A stretch of 64,000 nucleotides of DNA from an uncultured Bacilli bacterium (GCA_910584655.1 CAJUBJ010000001.1:416859-480858); one strand, 5' to 3'. Numbered from the stretch's first letter, positions 17,722 to 26,772 are shown. A program made the numbers and translations. The notes: generated by a model from the sequence alone, not told the origin.

Positions 17722-20028
17722 TTAATTCAATGTATTTTCGATTATTTTATCTAATGAATCTTTGTTGAATGGCTTACTTAGATATCCATTAAAGCCATGT
17801 TCTATAATTTTATCTTTAACTTCATCTTCACTTGATGCAGTCATCATTATAACAGGAATATTAAAGTCTTCAATTGTTTTTAAGTTATCTAAAGTGGTGC
17901 ATCCATCCATCTCTGGCATCATTTCATCTAATAGAATTAAATCAAATTTATTAGTTATAACTTGTTCAATAGCTGATGAACCACTGTTTACTGAAGTAAC
18001 ATTTACATTGTATTTTCTTAGTGCTAATTCGGCAACTTTTATATTAAGTTCATTATCATCTACTAGAAGAATGTTTTTACTATTTTCTTTTTGTATTTCT
18101 TTATTATTTTGTGTAGTAACTGATAATACTGGTAATTCAATAGTTAATTCTTTATCTAGTAATGATTTAGTTCCTTTAAACATATTTGTGTTAGCTGAAG
18201 CACTATTCATTTGATTCACATATTTTTTTATTACTCTTTCAAGTTCTAATTTTTCTATTGGTTTAGAAAGATAATCATCAAATCCACATGATAAATATTC
18301 TTGTTTCATACCAGTTATAGCATTAGCTGTTAAAGCTATAACAGGAGTTTTAAAGTTGGGTAAATCTTTTAATTTTTTTATTGTTTCTCTACCACTCATA
18401 CGAGGCATCATGTCATCTAAAAAGATAATGTCATATTTTTCATCATTTTTTATTTTGGCTAGACATTCAATACCACTTGTACATGAATCAATATTGAAGT
18501 GATATTTTTTTAGAAGTACTGATGCTACTTTTATATTAAGTTCATTATCATCAACTATTAGAATTCTTGCCCCATTAGCATCGACTATTTTACTTTCTGA
18601 TGCTGCTTTTTGTTTTGATACTGGTTTTTCTATAGCAATAATTCTTTGATCAATTGAAATGGTAAACTTTGAACCTTTGCCATATACTGATTGAACTATT
18701 ATTTTACCATTCATTAAATCTACTAGTTTTTTTGTAATAGCAAGACCTAGTCCTGTTCCTTCGATAGTTAATTGTTTTTCAACATCAAGTCTCTCAAATT
18801 TAGAAAATAGTTTTGGAATACTTTCTTCTTTAATACCTATTCCACTATCTTCAACTGATATAATTAGACGACATACGTTATCTTTTATTACAGATGATAC
18901 AGTAAAATCTATGAATCCTTCTTTAGTATATTTTACAGCATTTGTTAAAATGTTTAAAATTATTTGTTTTAATCTAACGTTATCTCCATATAAAACATTT
19001 GGAATTGATTGGTCTAAATTAACTTTAAATTCTAATCCTTTGTCACCAATACGTGCTTTTGTTAAAGCAACTAGTTCATCTAACATACTATGAATATCAT
19101 ATTCTTTATTTATTATTTCTAATTTATTAGCTTCTATTTTAGATATATCTAGAATACCATTTACTATTTCTAATAAGTTATTAGAAGCCATTAAGATATC
19201 ATTAACTTTTTCTTTTGCAGAATCTGGTATGTTATCTTCTTTTAAAGATTCTGAAAATCCTACTATAGCATTTAGAGGTGTTCTTATTTCGTGTGACATG
19301 TTAGATAAGAAATCTGATTTGGCGTGATTGGCTTTTTCAGCGGCTTCCTTTGCTAAAGATACTTGTTCTAACATTTGAACATCAGGGTTTTCAATGGTAA
19401 AATACATCATTATTGTTATGAAAGTTTCTATAAATGTAATTAGTAATAATTGAGGATTTAATCTTTGTATATACATGGTTGTTGCCCCAATTATTATAAA
19501 GCAAAAAATAGGAATATATTTCTTTATTAATCTTTTGTTGAATTTTATAATAAGTACGAATATACCGAAAATAATGTATATGATAGAAATAGCATAAATA
19601 TAGTTGACTGATGGTCCATATGTAAATAAACCACTTTCGTTATTATTTGAGTAAATTGGCAATAATAATAAAAAAAGGAAATTTATAAAATTTATAAAAA
19701 AAAGGAAAGAGGTACTGCTTATTCTTTTTTTATAAATTTCTTTTGTTTTTTTAGAAATTTCAATAATATATGCTATTAACAATGATAACCATATTAATAA
19801 TAGTAATAGATATCCTTTTGTAACTATTGTGTTTAAAAATGGAAGTTTTTCTTCGTTCCAAATTGTAACAAAACTTAATATATGCATTATTTGACATGCA
19901 AAATTTGATAAAATAATATTTTGGTATAATTTATTTTCAGAGTTTTTTATTCTTTTTTTTGAAAAATAAACAACACAAAGCATAAATATTTCTAAAAATC
20001 CAATGAGTTCAAAAAAGAATGATTCCAT
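17722..20028 (-). CDS. Hybrid membrane histidine kinase with two receiver domains
   Basis: About 210 residues with seven membrane helices precede HisKA (H-box NMSHEIRTPLNAIVGFSE, His near 246), HATPase_c (ILTNAVKYTKEG, VEDSGIGI, GTGLGLAITKKL) and two tandem receivers. Receiver 1 has ILIVDDNELN and FLDDMMPRMSG; receiver 2 has ILLVDDNELN and LLDEMMPEMDG. The second may be a duplicate of the first, given the near-identical VDDNELNIKVA start of both. The start is the ATG at 20028 with AGGTGATAAAT upstream; the GTG three codons earlier is part of that site. It is 41 nt upstream of the HPt-receiver gene and probably co-transcribed with it. Confidence 0.9.
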   Translation of the reverse strand: MESFFFELIGFLEIFMLCVVYFSKKRIKNSENKLYQNIILSNFACQIMHILSFVTIWNEEKLPFLNTIVTKGYLLLLLIWLSLLIAYIIEISKKTKEIYKKRISSTSFLFFINFINFLFLLLLPIYSNNNESGLFTYGPSVNYIYAISIIYIIFGIFVLIIKFNKRLIKKYIPIFCFIIIGATTMYIQRLNPQLLLITFIETFITIMMYFTIENPDVQMLEQVSLAKEAAEKANHAKSDFLSNMSHEIRTPLNAIVGFSESLKEDNIPDSAKEKVNDILMASNNLLEIVNGILDISKIEANKLEIINKEYDIHSMLDELVALTKARIGDKGLEFKVNLDQSIPNVLYGDNVRLKQIILNILTNAVKYTKEGFIDFTVSSVIKDNVCRLIISVEDSGIGIKEESIPKLFSKFERLDVEKQLTIEGTGLGLAITKKLVDLMNGKIIVQSVYGKGSKFTISIDQRIIAIEKPVSKQKAASESKIVDANGARILIVDDNELNIKVASVLLKKYHFNIDSCTSGIECLAKIKNDEKYDIIFLDDMMPRMSGRETIKKLKDLPNFKTPVIALTANAITGMKQEYLSCGFDDYLSKPIEKLELERVIKKYVNQMNSASANTNMFKGTKSLLDKELTIELPVLSVTTQNNKEIQKENSKNILLVDDNELNIKVAELALRKYNVNVTSVNSGSSAIEQVITNKFDLILLDEMMPEMDGCTTLDNLKTIEDFNIPVIMMTASSEDEVKDKIIEHGFNGYLSKPFNKDSLDKIIENTLN

Positions 20029-20080
20029 ATTTATCACCTATTCTATTAAATTTTACCATATTATTTTAGAAAATGAAATG

Positions 20081-20106
20081 AAAAAAATCAGTTAAAAAAC
20101 TGATTT
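20081..20106 (-). terminator. Terminator of the adenylate-forming enzyme gene
   Basis: Minus-strand AAATCAGTT/AACTGATTT with a T/A-rich loop is followed by seven U. It separates the adenylate-forming enzyme gene from the kinase gene downstream. Confidence 0.85.
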
Positions 20107-21871
20107 ATATATTAATTTTTCTTAAAGTTTTATAATGTGTGTAATCTTTTTTTCCTGCATCTGTTCTTTTAGTATAATCTTCTAGTATAAACTCTGTTGG
20201 TCTTGCAAATATTTCTAAACTCTTGCACATTTCTTCGATATCTTTTATTGTTTTTTCAGCTAAGCTTTTATCTTTAAGCGAAATATAAGCTATAGGAGAC
20301 GGAGTTGCTCCATTATCAGACTGAACTACTACACAATTTTCTACATTTTCAACACAAGAAATAACATCTTCAACAGTGCCAGCATAAACTTTTATAAAAT
20401 TTCCTTGTTTATCACTGGTAATGAAATACTCTCTTACCCTTCCTCCTAATTTTATTAATCTTTTTAATTTTCCATGTACAGATCCGTATGTGTCAGATAT
20501 AAACCATTTATCATTATTTTCATCAAAAACAAAAGATTCAGATGTTGATTCGATATCATTATAATACCCATCAGCAATTGTTGGAGCATTAAAACACAAT
20601 AGTCCTTCTACATCTAAAGGAAGTGTTTTGCGTGTTACTGGATCGATTGCTTTTGCTCTTATTCCGTTCATCAGTAAAAAATAATCATTTAGACCAAATT
20701 TCAGTGCTGTAGCACTTCCTAATTCCCCAAAGCCGAATCCATCAATAAGAAGTGGCGAAAGTCCTATTTTTTTAAAAAAAGTTAATAATTTTATTTTTTC
20801 TGATTTTAAATATCGTTCACCACCAGATATAATTGAATTTAATCTACTTAAACTTGTAATATTTAAACCTTTATTTTGATTATATATTTCAAGTAATTTA
20901 TAAAAATTTGGAATCGCCTGAATTCTATTTGGCAGATTTGAATTAAGTTCATTAAAATCTATTTCGTTTCCGTTATTATGTGATGGCATTATTAGAGTTT
21001 TACCCATCATTAAAATCATGATGGTACAATTTATTGCAGCATACGGATATTCATGGGAAACAACTCCTATAACTCTTTCGTTGTCACATTTTTTTATGCT
21101 CGTAGTCTTACAAACTATATCTAACATGTTTGTATAAACTTTATTTGAAATTGAAATTGGTTTAGGTTCTCCGCTTGAACCACTAGTATATAAAATTGAT
21201 GCTAAATCACTACTTTCTACTGTTTCGTGATAAAAAAATTCTTGAGCATGGCCTTTGATAATTGCATCTTGATATTTTACTATGTTTATATTTGGATTTT
21301 TAGCCCTAAATCTTTCCATTTTTCCGTCATCACACTCACTAATAATAATGACGTTTTTCACCTTAGTATTTTCAATAATTGTGGTTAATACATCAATATT
21401 ATTATCGTCAACCAATATTGTTTCTGAAGCAAAATTGTTAATATTTTGTTCCATTTTTTTAGCTTGAGAGCCATTAAAAATTCTTGCATTAACTAACCCT
21501 AAATTATTTAAAGCAAAAAAGGCAACTATTCCTTCTATGGAACTTGCTGAACAAATTGAAACATTATTTCCTTTTTTTTCTTGTGCTATAAAATGAAGAT
21601 AATTTGATAATCCTTCTATGTCCATCATTAATTCTCGATATGTGATTTTTTGATCTTGAATGATTGCAATTGAATCCATTATTTGAGGATTATTACCTAG
21701 TAATTCTCTAAGATAATAATATGGCGTTTTTATACCATTAATCAAATTTCCTTTCCTTTCTTCTTTTATAATTTTCCAATGATTTGGCAAATTCTTAATT
21801 TCAAGGAAATGTGTAATAAAATAACTTATTAATTCTCCATTAATTGAAAAGTTCAATTCATTTTTGCCCAT
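20105..21871 (-). CDS. Adenylate-forming (ANL) acyl/aminoacyl-activating enzyme
   Basis: The 588-residue protein has ANL superfamily core motifs in order: the P-loop-like LYTSGSSGEPKPI (about 227), DGFGFGELGSATA (A5), WFISDTYG (A7), KLKRLIKLGGRVREYF (A8 hinge) and a C-terminal TDAGKKDY with the catalytic Lys (A10). It should form an acyl- or aminoacyl-adenylate. No carrier domain is attached and no carrier-protein gene is seen nearby. A7 has SDT where TGD is usual, and an N-terminal extension of about 50 residues is not part of the family core. The strong ribosome-binding site is AGGGGTG. Substrate unknown; its position beside the PlsC-like protein suggests acyl activation and transfer. Confidence 0.82.
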   Translation of the reverse strand: MGKNELNFSINGELISYFITHFLEIKNLPNHWKIIKEERKGNLINGIKTPYYYLRELLGNNPQIMDSIAIIQDQKITYRELMMDIEGLSNYLHFIAQEKKGNNVSICSASSIEGIVAFFALNNLGLVNARIFNGSQAKKMEQNINNFASETILVDDNNIDVLTTIIENTKVKNVIIISECDDGKMERFRAKNPNINIVKYQDAIIKGHAQEFFYHETVESSDLASILYTSGSSGEPKPISISNKVYTNMLDIVCKTTSIKKCDNERVIGVVSHEYPYAAINCTIMILMMGKTLIMPSHNNGNEIDFNELNSNLPNRIQAIPNFYKLLEIYNQNKGLNITSLSRLNSIISGGERYLKSEKIKLLTFFKKIGLSPLLIDGFGFGELGSATALKFGLNDYFLLMNGIRAKAIDPVTRKTLPLDVEGLLCFNAPTIADGYYNDIESTSESFVFDENNDKWFISDTYGSVHGKLKRLIKLGGRVREYFITSDKQGNFIKVYAGTVEDVISCVENVENCVVVQSDNGATPSPIAYISLKDKSLAEKTIKDIEEMCKSLEIFARPTEFILEDYTKRTDAGKKDYTHYKTLRKINI

Positions 21872-21954
21872 TAATCAACACCCCTGTCAACTAATTTAAG
21901 TTTACACTATATTTTTTATATTAGCAAATATTGGTTAAATAAATTGCTAAAATT

Positions 21955-23505
21955 TTATTGTTTTTCTATGATACTTATTGCTACTTTAATACCATCAACA
22001 GCAGCAGATGTTATGCCTCCTGCATAGCCTGCTCCTTCGCCACATGGATATATACAGTCTATATTAGACATTAAGTCTTCATTTCTTGGAATTGTTATTG
22101 GAGATGAAGAACGTGTTTCTACTCCTGTTAAAATAGCATCTGGATTTGCGAATCCTTTTATTTTATGATCGAATGATAAAATTCCTTCTTTTAATGTTTT
22201 AGATACAAAATTTGGTAATATATCGTTTAAATTACATAACGTGTAACCTGGTTTATAACTAGGAATAATACTACCAATATTAGTAGATTTTCTATTATTT
22301 ATAAAGTCTTCTACTCTTTGAATTGGGGCATTATAATTGCTTCCACCTAAGATAAATGCTTTATGTTCTAGTTCTTCTTGGAAATACATACCTGCTAATG
22401 GATCATTTCCTTCAAAATCGGTTGTTAGTACATTAACTAATAAGGCAGCATTGGCATTTTCTTTATCTCTTTTAAATACAGACATACCATTAGTTACGAT
22501 TGATTCTGATTCACTAGATGAAGCGATTACTTCTCCTCCTGGACACATACAGAAAGAATAACAGCTACGATCATCTTCGCCGTGATAAACAAGTTTATAT
22601 TCGGCTGGTGGTAGATTAAGTTTAGTAAACGTTCCATATTGAGATTCATTTATCATAGATTGTTTATGTTCGATACGTACTCCTACTGAGAAATTTTTAC
22701 GTAACATATTCATATTTTTTTCTTTTAACATTTTGAAAGTGTCTCTAGCACTATGACCGATTGCTAAAACAAGTGCATCTGTTTCGAATTCACCATTAGT
22801 TGTCTTTATTTTAACAATTTCATTTTTTGATTCGATATCAGTTAATTTAGTATTAAAATAATATTTACCGCCTTTTGATTCAATATATTTTCTGATATTT
22901 TTTAAAATGTTAATTAAATTGTCTGTACCTATATGAGGTTTATTTAAATAAAGAATTTCTTTTGGAGCACCAAATTTATGAAAATTTTCTAATACTCTTT
23001 TTATATAAGGAGAATTAATGCCAGTAGTTAGCTTGCCATCACTAAATGTTCCTGCCCCTCCTTCACCAAACTGAACATTACATAGTTCATTTATTTTACC
23101 AGTAGATTTATATTCCTCAACATACTTTATTCTATCTTCTACACTTGAACCTTGTTCAATAATTATCGGCTTATAGCCGTTATCTATAAATGTTAAGGCA
23201 CAAAATAATCCTGCTGGTCCTGAACCAATAATTATTGGTTTATATTTACTATTTCTATTTTTGGATATAGGGACTTCTTTTGGAATTTCTATATGTTTAA
23301 AGCTATATTTTGATTCATCTTGTAGTTTTATATTAACTGAATAATTATAATGAACATTTCTTTTATCTCTAGCATCAATTGATTTTTTTACTATATCTAA
23401 AGATATGAAATCATTTAAAGATATTTTGTTTTTATGTAATATTTTATCAATCAATTCTTCCTCTGTTAAGTCTTCGTATATCTTTATATTATCTATTCTA
23501 ATCAT
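21955..23505 (-). CDS. FAD-dependent dehydrogenase (COG2509 family)
   Basis: The 516-residue flavoprotein has an N-terminal domain of about 85 residues, then the FAD-binding GSGPAGLFCALTF (about 93), then QFGEGGAGTFSDGKL, a signature of the COG2509/NAD(FAD)-utilising family, LAIGHSARDTF and CGEGAGYAGGITSAA near the C-terminus. Family members are widespread in Firmicutes and their physiological substrate is not established. It is bounded by terminators on the pyrH side. The start at 23505 has a weak A/G-rich site (AGTGGTGG). Confidence 0.85.
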   Translation of the reverse strand: MIRIDNIKIYEDLTEEELIDKILHKNKISLNDFISLDIVKKSIDARDKRNVHYNYSVNIKLQDESKYSFKHIEIPKEVPISKNRNSKYKPIIIGSGPAGLFCALTFIDNGYKPIIIEQGSSVEDRIKYVEEYKSTGKINELCNVQFGEGGAGTFSDGKLTTGINSPYIKRVLENFHKFGAPKEILYLNKPHIGTDNLINILKNIRKYIESKGGKYYFNTKLTDIESKNEIVKIKTTNGEFETDALVLAIGHSARDTFKMLKEKNMNMLRKNFSVGVRIEHKQSMINESQYGTFTKLNLPPAEYKLVYHGEDDRSCYSFCMCPGGEVIASSSESESIVTNGMSVFKRDKENANAALLVNVLTTDFEGNDPLAGMYFQEELEHKAFILGGSNYNAPIQRVEDFINNRKSTNIGSIIPSYKPGYTLCNLNDILPNFVSKTLKEGILSFDHKIKGFANPDAILTGVETRSSSPITIPRNEDLMSNIDCIYPCGEGAGYAGGITSAAVDGIKVAISIIEKQ

Positions 23506-23544
23506 AGAACCACCACTTCTTATTTATTTTATCATACTTTAAGT

Positions 23545-23573
23545 TTAAAAAATCGATATTTTTATATCGATTT
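23545..23573 (-). terminator. Terminator of pyrH
   Basis: AAATCGATA/TATCGATTT with a 6-nt loop is followed on the minus strand by a U run. Confidence 0.88.
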
Positions 23574-24273
23574 ATTTTTTTACTATTGTACCTATTTTTT
23601 CTCCTTCGATAACTTTTTTTAAGTTACCATGTTTGTTTATATCGAATACTATTATAGGTATATCATTGTCCATACATAATGATGTTGCTGTTGTGTCCAT
23701 TACATTTAGTTTTTTATTTAAAACATCAAGATAAGTTATTTCATCTATCTTTGTAGCACCTTTATATTTTTTAGGGTCTTTATCATAAATTCCATCAACA
23801 TTAGTAGCTTTTATTAAAGCATCAGCGTTGATTTCTGCTGCACGTAAAGAGGCTGCTGTATCTGTTGAGAAGAAGGGAGACCCAGTACCACATCCGAATA
23901 CTACTACTCTTTTATTGGATAGATGTTTTATAGCTCGGTCTTTTATGTAATATTCAGCTATTTGACGCATTTCAACTCCTGTTTGAACTCTAACATCTTG
24001 GTTAAGTTGTTTAAATGCATCTCCGATTGCTAAAGCGTTCATTGTAGTTCCAAGCATTCCGATATAATCTGAAGTACATCTATCCATTTGTTGATTACTA
24101 CGACCACGCCAGAAATTACCTCCGCCAACAACTATTCCAACTTCAATGCCTAAACTCGCTATTTCAGTTATTTCTTTGCAAACTTCTAAAACTCGTTCAA
24201 AATCTATTCCTGTTCCTTTACTACCTGCAAGAGATTCTCCGCTTAATTTTAATAAAATTCTTTTATATTTCAT
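23572..24273 (-). CDS. pyrH: UMP kinase PyrH
   Basis: PyrH phosphorylates UMP to UDP in pyrimidine nucleotide synthesis. The 233-residue protein has KLSGESLAG at the N-terminus, GGGNFWRG, GCGTGSPFFSTDTAA and KATNVDGIYDKDPKK, which are bacterial UMP kinase motifs of the amino acid kinase fold. AGGAGG lies 5 nt before the ATG. Usually pyrH sits with rpsB, tsf and frr. Here it is alone, with a terminator after it and a leader peptide plus a second terminator before it. Confidence 0.95.
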   Translation of the reverse strand: MKYKRILLKLSGESLAGSKGTGIDFERVLEVCKEITEIASLGIEVGIVVGGGNFWRGRSNQQMDRCTSDYIGMLGTTMNALAIGDAFKQLNQDVRVQTGVEMRQIAEYYIKDRAIKHLSNKRVVVFGCGTGSPFFSTDTAASLRAAEINADALIKATNVDGIYDKDPKKYKGATKIDEITYLDVLNKKLNVMDTTATSLCMDNDIPIIVFDINKHGNLKKVIEGEKIGTIVKK

Positions 24274-24285
24274 TTTTCCTCCTAT

Positions 24286-24317
24286 AAAAAAGACATATTA
24301 CCAAACGATAATATGCC
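24286..24317 (-). terminator. Intrinsic terminator in the pyrH leader (candidate attenuator)
   Basis: Minus-strand GGCATATTA/TAATATGTC (24309-24317 with 24292-24300; one G-U) with an 8-nt loop is followed by six U (24286-24291). The pyrH ribosome-binding site begins just after. Because it lies between a short reading frame and pyrH, termination here would shut off pyrH. Confidence 0.75.
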
Positions 24318-24360
24318 TTTTAATAAGAGAGATAGATTTTAAAAATGTAGTTTGTTTCAT
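24298..24360 (-). CDS. 20-residue leader peptide upstream of pyrH
   Basis: The short frame runs ATG to TAA and encodes MKQTTFLKSISLIKRHIIVW. AGGAGG (24369-24374) lies 8 nt upstream, the best type of site in this window. The stop codon is in the ascending side of the terminator hairpin. The start region GAGATAGAT (minus strand 24361-24369 complement) pairs perfectly over 9 bp with codons 9-11 (24329-24337). The arrangement resembles a translation-coupled attenuator. The peptide has no run of a single amino acid, so amino-acid control is not obvious. Confidence 0.6.
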   Translation of the reverse strand: MKQTTFLKSISLIKRHIIVW

Positions 24361-24380
24361 ATCTATCTCCTCCTATTTAT

Positions 24381-24409
24381 ATAATACTATAATAATTTAT
24401 TTTATTCAA
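24381..24409 (-). promoter_or_regulatory. Candidate promoter for the pyrH leader
   Basis: Minus-strand TTGAAT (24404-24409), 17-bp spacer and TATTAT (24381-24386). The -35 overlaps the stop of the upstream secreted-protein gene. The predicted start is at the AGGAGG of the leader peptide, an unusually short 5' end, so a slightly upstream start or readthrough is also possible. Confidence 0.5.
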
Positions 24410-25340
24410 ACTCTTTTGTTAATTTTGGAGGTTCAGAGAAGTTTATTGTTGTTGCTCCAACTTTTGAAATCTCGATTGATTCAGGATTAGAAATTATGTC
24501 AGAAAGAGTCATTGCTTCACTAAGATTATCTTTTCTTTCAGAATCACCAAATGAAAGATATACAGACATTCCTGTTTTAGAATTAACGCCATTATAGACA
24601 AAAGCATTATCAAAATATGGACTTGTACCATTTATATTAGAAATCGCTGTATTGTATTGAGAATTTAAGAATAAATATGCGTTTCTTACCCTATCAATTA
24701 CTGGTCCTTCTAGATTATATCTTATATAACCACGGTTTGTTCCTACTATTGCAAATGTTTCGAATTCATTAATGGTTACGTTTGGCCATACAGTTATTAT
24801 TATTCCTTCACTAGAAATTATTTCTGCTAAACGATTTTCAATAGTATTTTTTAAGTTATTTGATACAGTACGACATGAAAATAATGTAAAAGCATCTATA
24901 GCTGCTAATTCTTTTATGTGTTCTTTGCAAAATTTATTTTCTCTTCCTCTTTTTAAAGAACGATTGTATTCTCTGTATAACTCATTTATATCTAATCCAA
25001 CTATTTCGTCTAAGTCAGTATTTGATAATTCTGTTGGTCCTGGATAATATTCGTTTAAAGCATCAGATAAGATTATTGCTTTTTTTATTTCTTCTAATGA
25101 TATCTGTCTTTCTGTACAATTATTAAATAAATTATCTAGGGTATTTGCTTCTGATAATTTAATAGCAGAACGATCAACATTATATTCAAGATCTCCTTTA
25201 ATGTTTTCTTGAGGAACACAAGCGTATACTGGAGTTGATAACATTCCAGCAATTATTAGTGCTGCTCCTGTACTTCTAATAACATTCCATTTTTTATTCT
25301 TTTTTAGTCCTTGTTCTAGACTTAAATTTTTTATTTTCAT
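24402..25340 (-). CDS. Secreted protein of unknown function
   Basis: The 312-residue protein has a basic N-terminus, a hydrophobic segment (about 24-38) and a likely signal peptidase site near STPVYA, followed directly by Cys41. The motif does not fit a good lipobox because Tyr precedes Ala, so secretion, not lipid anchoring, is favoured. The mature part is mixed helix and strand with several Cys. It has its own strong promoter. No family recognised. Confidence 0.72.
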   Translation of the reverse strand: MKIKNLSLEQGLKKNKKWNVIRSTGAALIIAGMLSTPVYACVPQENIKGDLEYNVDRSAIKLSEANTLDNLFNNCTERQISLEEIKKAIILSDALNEYYPGPTELSNTDLDEIVGLDINELYREYNRSLKRGRENKFCKEHIKELAAIDAFTLFSCRTVSNNLKNTIENRLAEIISSEGIIITVWPNVTINEFETFAIVGTNRGYIRYNLEGPVIDRVRNAYLFLNSQYNTAISNINGTSPYFDNAFVYNGVNSKTGMSVYLSFGDSERKDNLSEAMTLSDIISNPESIEISKVGATTINFSEPPKLTKEFE

Positions 25341-25364
25341 AAAAACCTTCCTTTTATAATTGCT

Positions 25365-25393
25365 ATTTTATTAGCTATTATATAAAATGTCAA
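25365..25393 (-). promoter_or_regulatory. Strong sigma-A promoter of the secreted protein gene
   Basis: Minus-strand TTGACA (25388-25393), 17-bp spacer and TAAAAT (25365-25370) is near consensus. Confidence 0.78.
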
Positions 25394-25397
25394 ACTT

Positions 25398-25979
25398 TTA
25401 ATTTATATCTTTTAAATAAATATCCATATTATTTAATATTTCGTATATTTTTTCAACTGGGGCACCTAATATGTTGTAATAGCTTCCTTCTATTTTATCT
25501 ATGAAATTTGAAGCTATATTTTCAATTATAAATCCAGATGCATACATTATATCTGGTTCGTTTTCTAAATAGTAATCTATGTCATTATCATTTATTTTTT
25601 TAAAGTAGATGATAGTTTCTTGATGTGTATTTACTACTTCATTAGTTTTTTTATTAATTATAGAGATACCAGTGATTACTTTAGAAAAGTTTGAAGAACT
25701 ATCAACTATATTTTGTCTTGCTTCTGCAAGAGATTTAGGTTTTTCAATAATTTTATTGTTTGTTAGGACAATTGTATCAAGTCCTATTATTATATCTGTG
25801 CTTGCTTTATCTTTAATATTTAATGCTTTATTGTTAGCTAATTCAACAACATAGTCATATGGATTAGTTAGTGATGATGTTTCTTTACAAGTTGAAGCCA
25901 TGCATGTATGTTTTAATCCTACTCTATTTAGTATTTCACTTTTAAATTTTGATGTACTTGCTAACGTTATAGAAATCAT
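25398..25979 (-). CDS. maf: Maf-like nucleotide pyrophosphatase
   Basis: The 193-residue protein has LASTSKFKSEIL at the N-terminus in the place of the Maf SxSPRRxELL motif, GLDTIVLTNNKIIEKP matching the Maf ADTxV...KP motif, and GSYYNILGAPVEKI at the C-terminus matching the Maf GSYxNVxGLP motif. Maf proteins hydrolyse non-canonical or canonical nucleoside triphosphates and affect septation. The first motif is divergent (Phe-Lys for Pro-Arg-Arg). It precedes the secreted protein gene on the same strand. Confidence 0.85.
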   Translation of the reverse strand: MISITLASTSKFKSEILNRVGLKHTCMASTCKETSSLTNPYDYVVELANNKALNIKDKASTDIIIGLDTIVLTNNKIIEKPKSLAEARQNIVDSSSNFSKVITGISIINKKTNEVVNTHQETIIYFKKINDNDIDYYLENEPDIMYASGFIIENIASNFIDKIEGSYYNILGAPVEKIYEILNNMDIYLKDIN

Positions 25980-26039
25980 ATTATATTTTCATCCTTTCTT
26001 TTATAATTATATCATAAGAAGAAATATAAAAAGAAATTG

Positions 26040-26723
26040 TTATTCTTTTAAAGCAACAATGATGTAATATGAATCTTTTTGACTGTAAGAACAAGTTTGA
26101 AGAACTAGTATGTCAGATGATTCATCAAATTTTAAATTACGATTATTTATACTATTTTTGTTCAATTGATTAATATGTTCTATTGTATTAGTTTCATTTA
26201 TATTAACTTTCATATGCTCATAATCGTCTTTAACTTCTTTAATTAGCATGATGTGATATTTTAATTTTATATTATTATCTTCTAAATATATATATTCATT
26301 TTTGTTAAAGAAATCTTTTTGTAAAAATTTTTCTAGTTTTCTAAATGGAAGATTATATGTTTTTGAATTATGACCATATATATTTATTTGTTTACTATTT
26401 AAGTCTGTACGATAATCCATAAATTCTGTTCCTTTTTTATCACTTTCTTTATTGATTGAATGATTTAAATAGAATTCATTATTATCAGTTTTAGTTATTA
26501 AAATGTTAAAAACATTTGGTATTTCTAATTTGGCAATAATATCATTGTTAGAATATTTTTCTTTATAAAATTCTAGGTTAAAAGTGTTATTTTCTGTTAT
26601 GTTTTCTACATTATTAGATAGCTCTGACTTATTAGTTTCTTTGTTCGAATGAAAATAGATAAAAGATATTGTACTAACTATTGTTAGAAGTATTATTAAT
26701 ATAATGTTTTTTTTATTATGCAT
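26040..26723 (-). CDS. Sortase B-like protein lacking the usual active-site arginine
   Basis: The 227-residue protein has an N-terminal membrane anchor (about 6-24) and a class B sortase-like core with the catalytic His in IYGHNS (H118) and Cys in VLQTCSY (C211). Sortases have an Arg about 8-10 residues after the Cys. Here the stretch SYSQKDSYYIIVALKE has none; the equivalent place is Tyr219 or Tyr220, and the nucleotide reading is unambiguous. It may use another residue or be altered in function. Surface LPxTG/NPxTN substrates were not seen in this window. It lies between maf and ftsW. Confidence 0.8.
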   Translation of the reverse strand: MHNKKNIILIILLTIVSTISFIYFHSNKETNKSELSNNVENITENNTFNLEFYKEKYSNNDIIAKLEIPNVFNILITKTDNNEFYLNHSINKESDKKGTEFMDYRTDLNSKQINIYGHNSKTYNLPFRKLEKFLQKDFFNKNEYIYLEDNNIKLKYHIMLIKEVKDDYEHMKVNINETNTIEHINQLNKNSINNRNLKFDESSDILVLQTCSYSQKDSYYIIVALKE

Positions 26724-26772
26724 TTTTTTACTCCTTTAGTAGTAGATATATTAAATTATGTATTTTATGTTG

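Noticed and set aside
17762..18214. A 150-codon open frame on + inside the hybrid kinase gene
   Set aside because: It is antisense to a clear kinase/receiver coding region, has no ribosome-binding site and no family features. Such antisense frames are common opposite real genes here.
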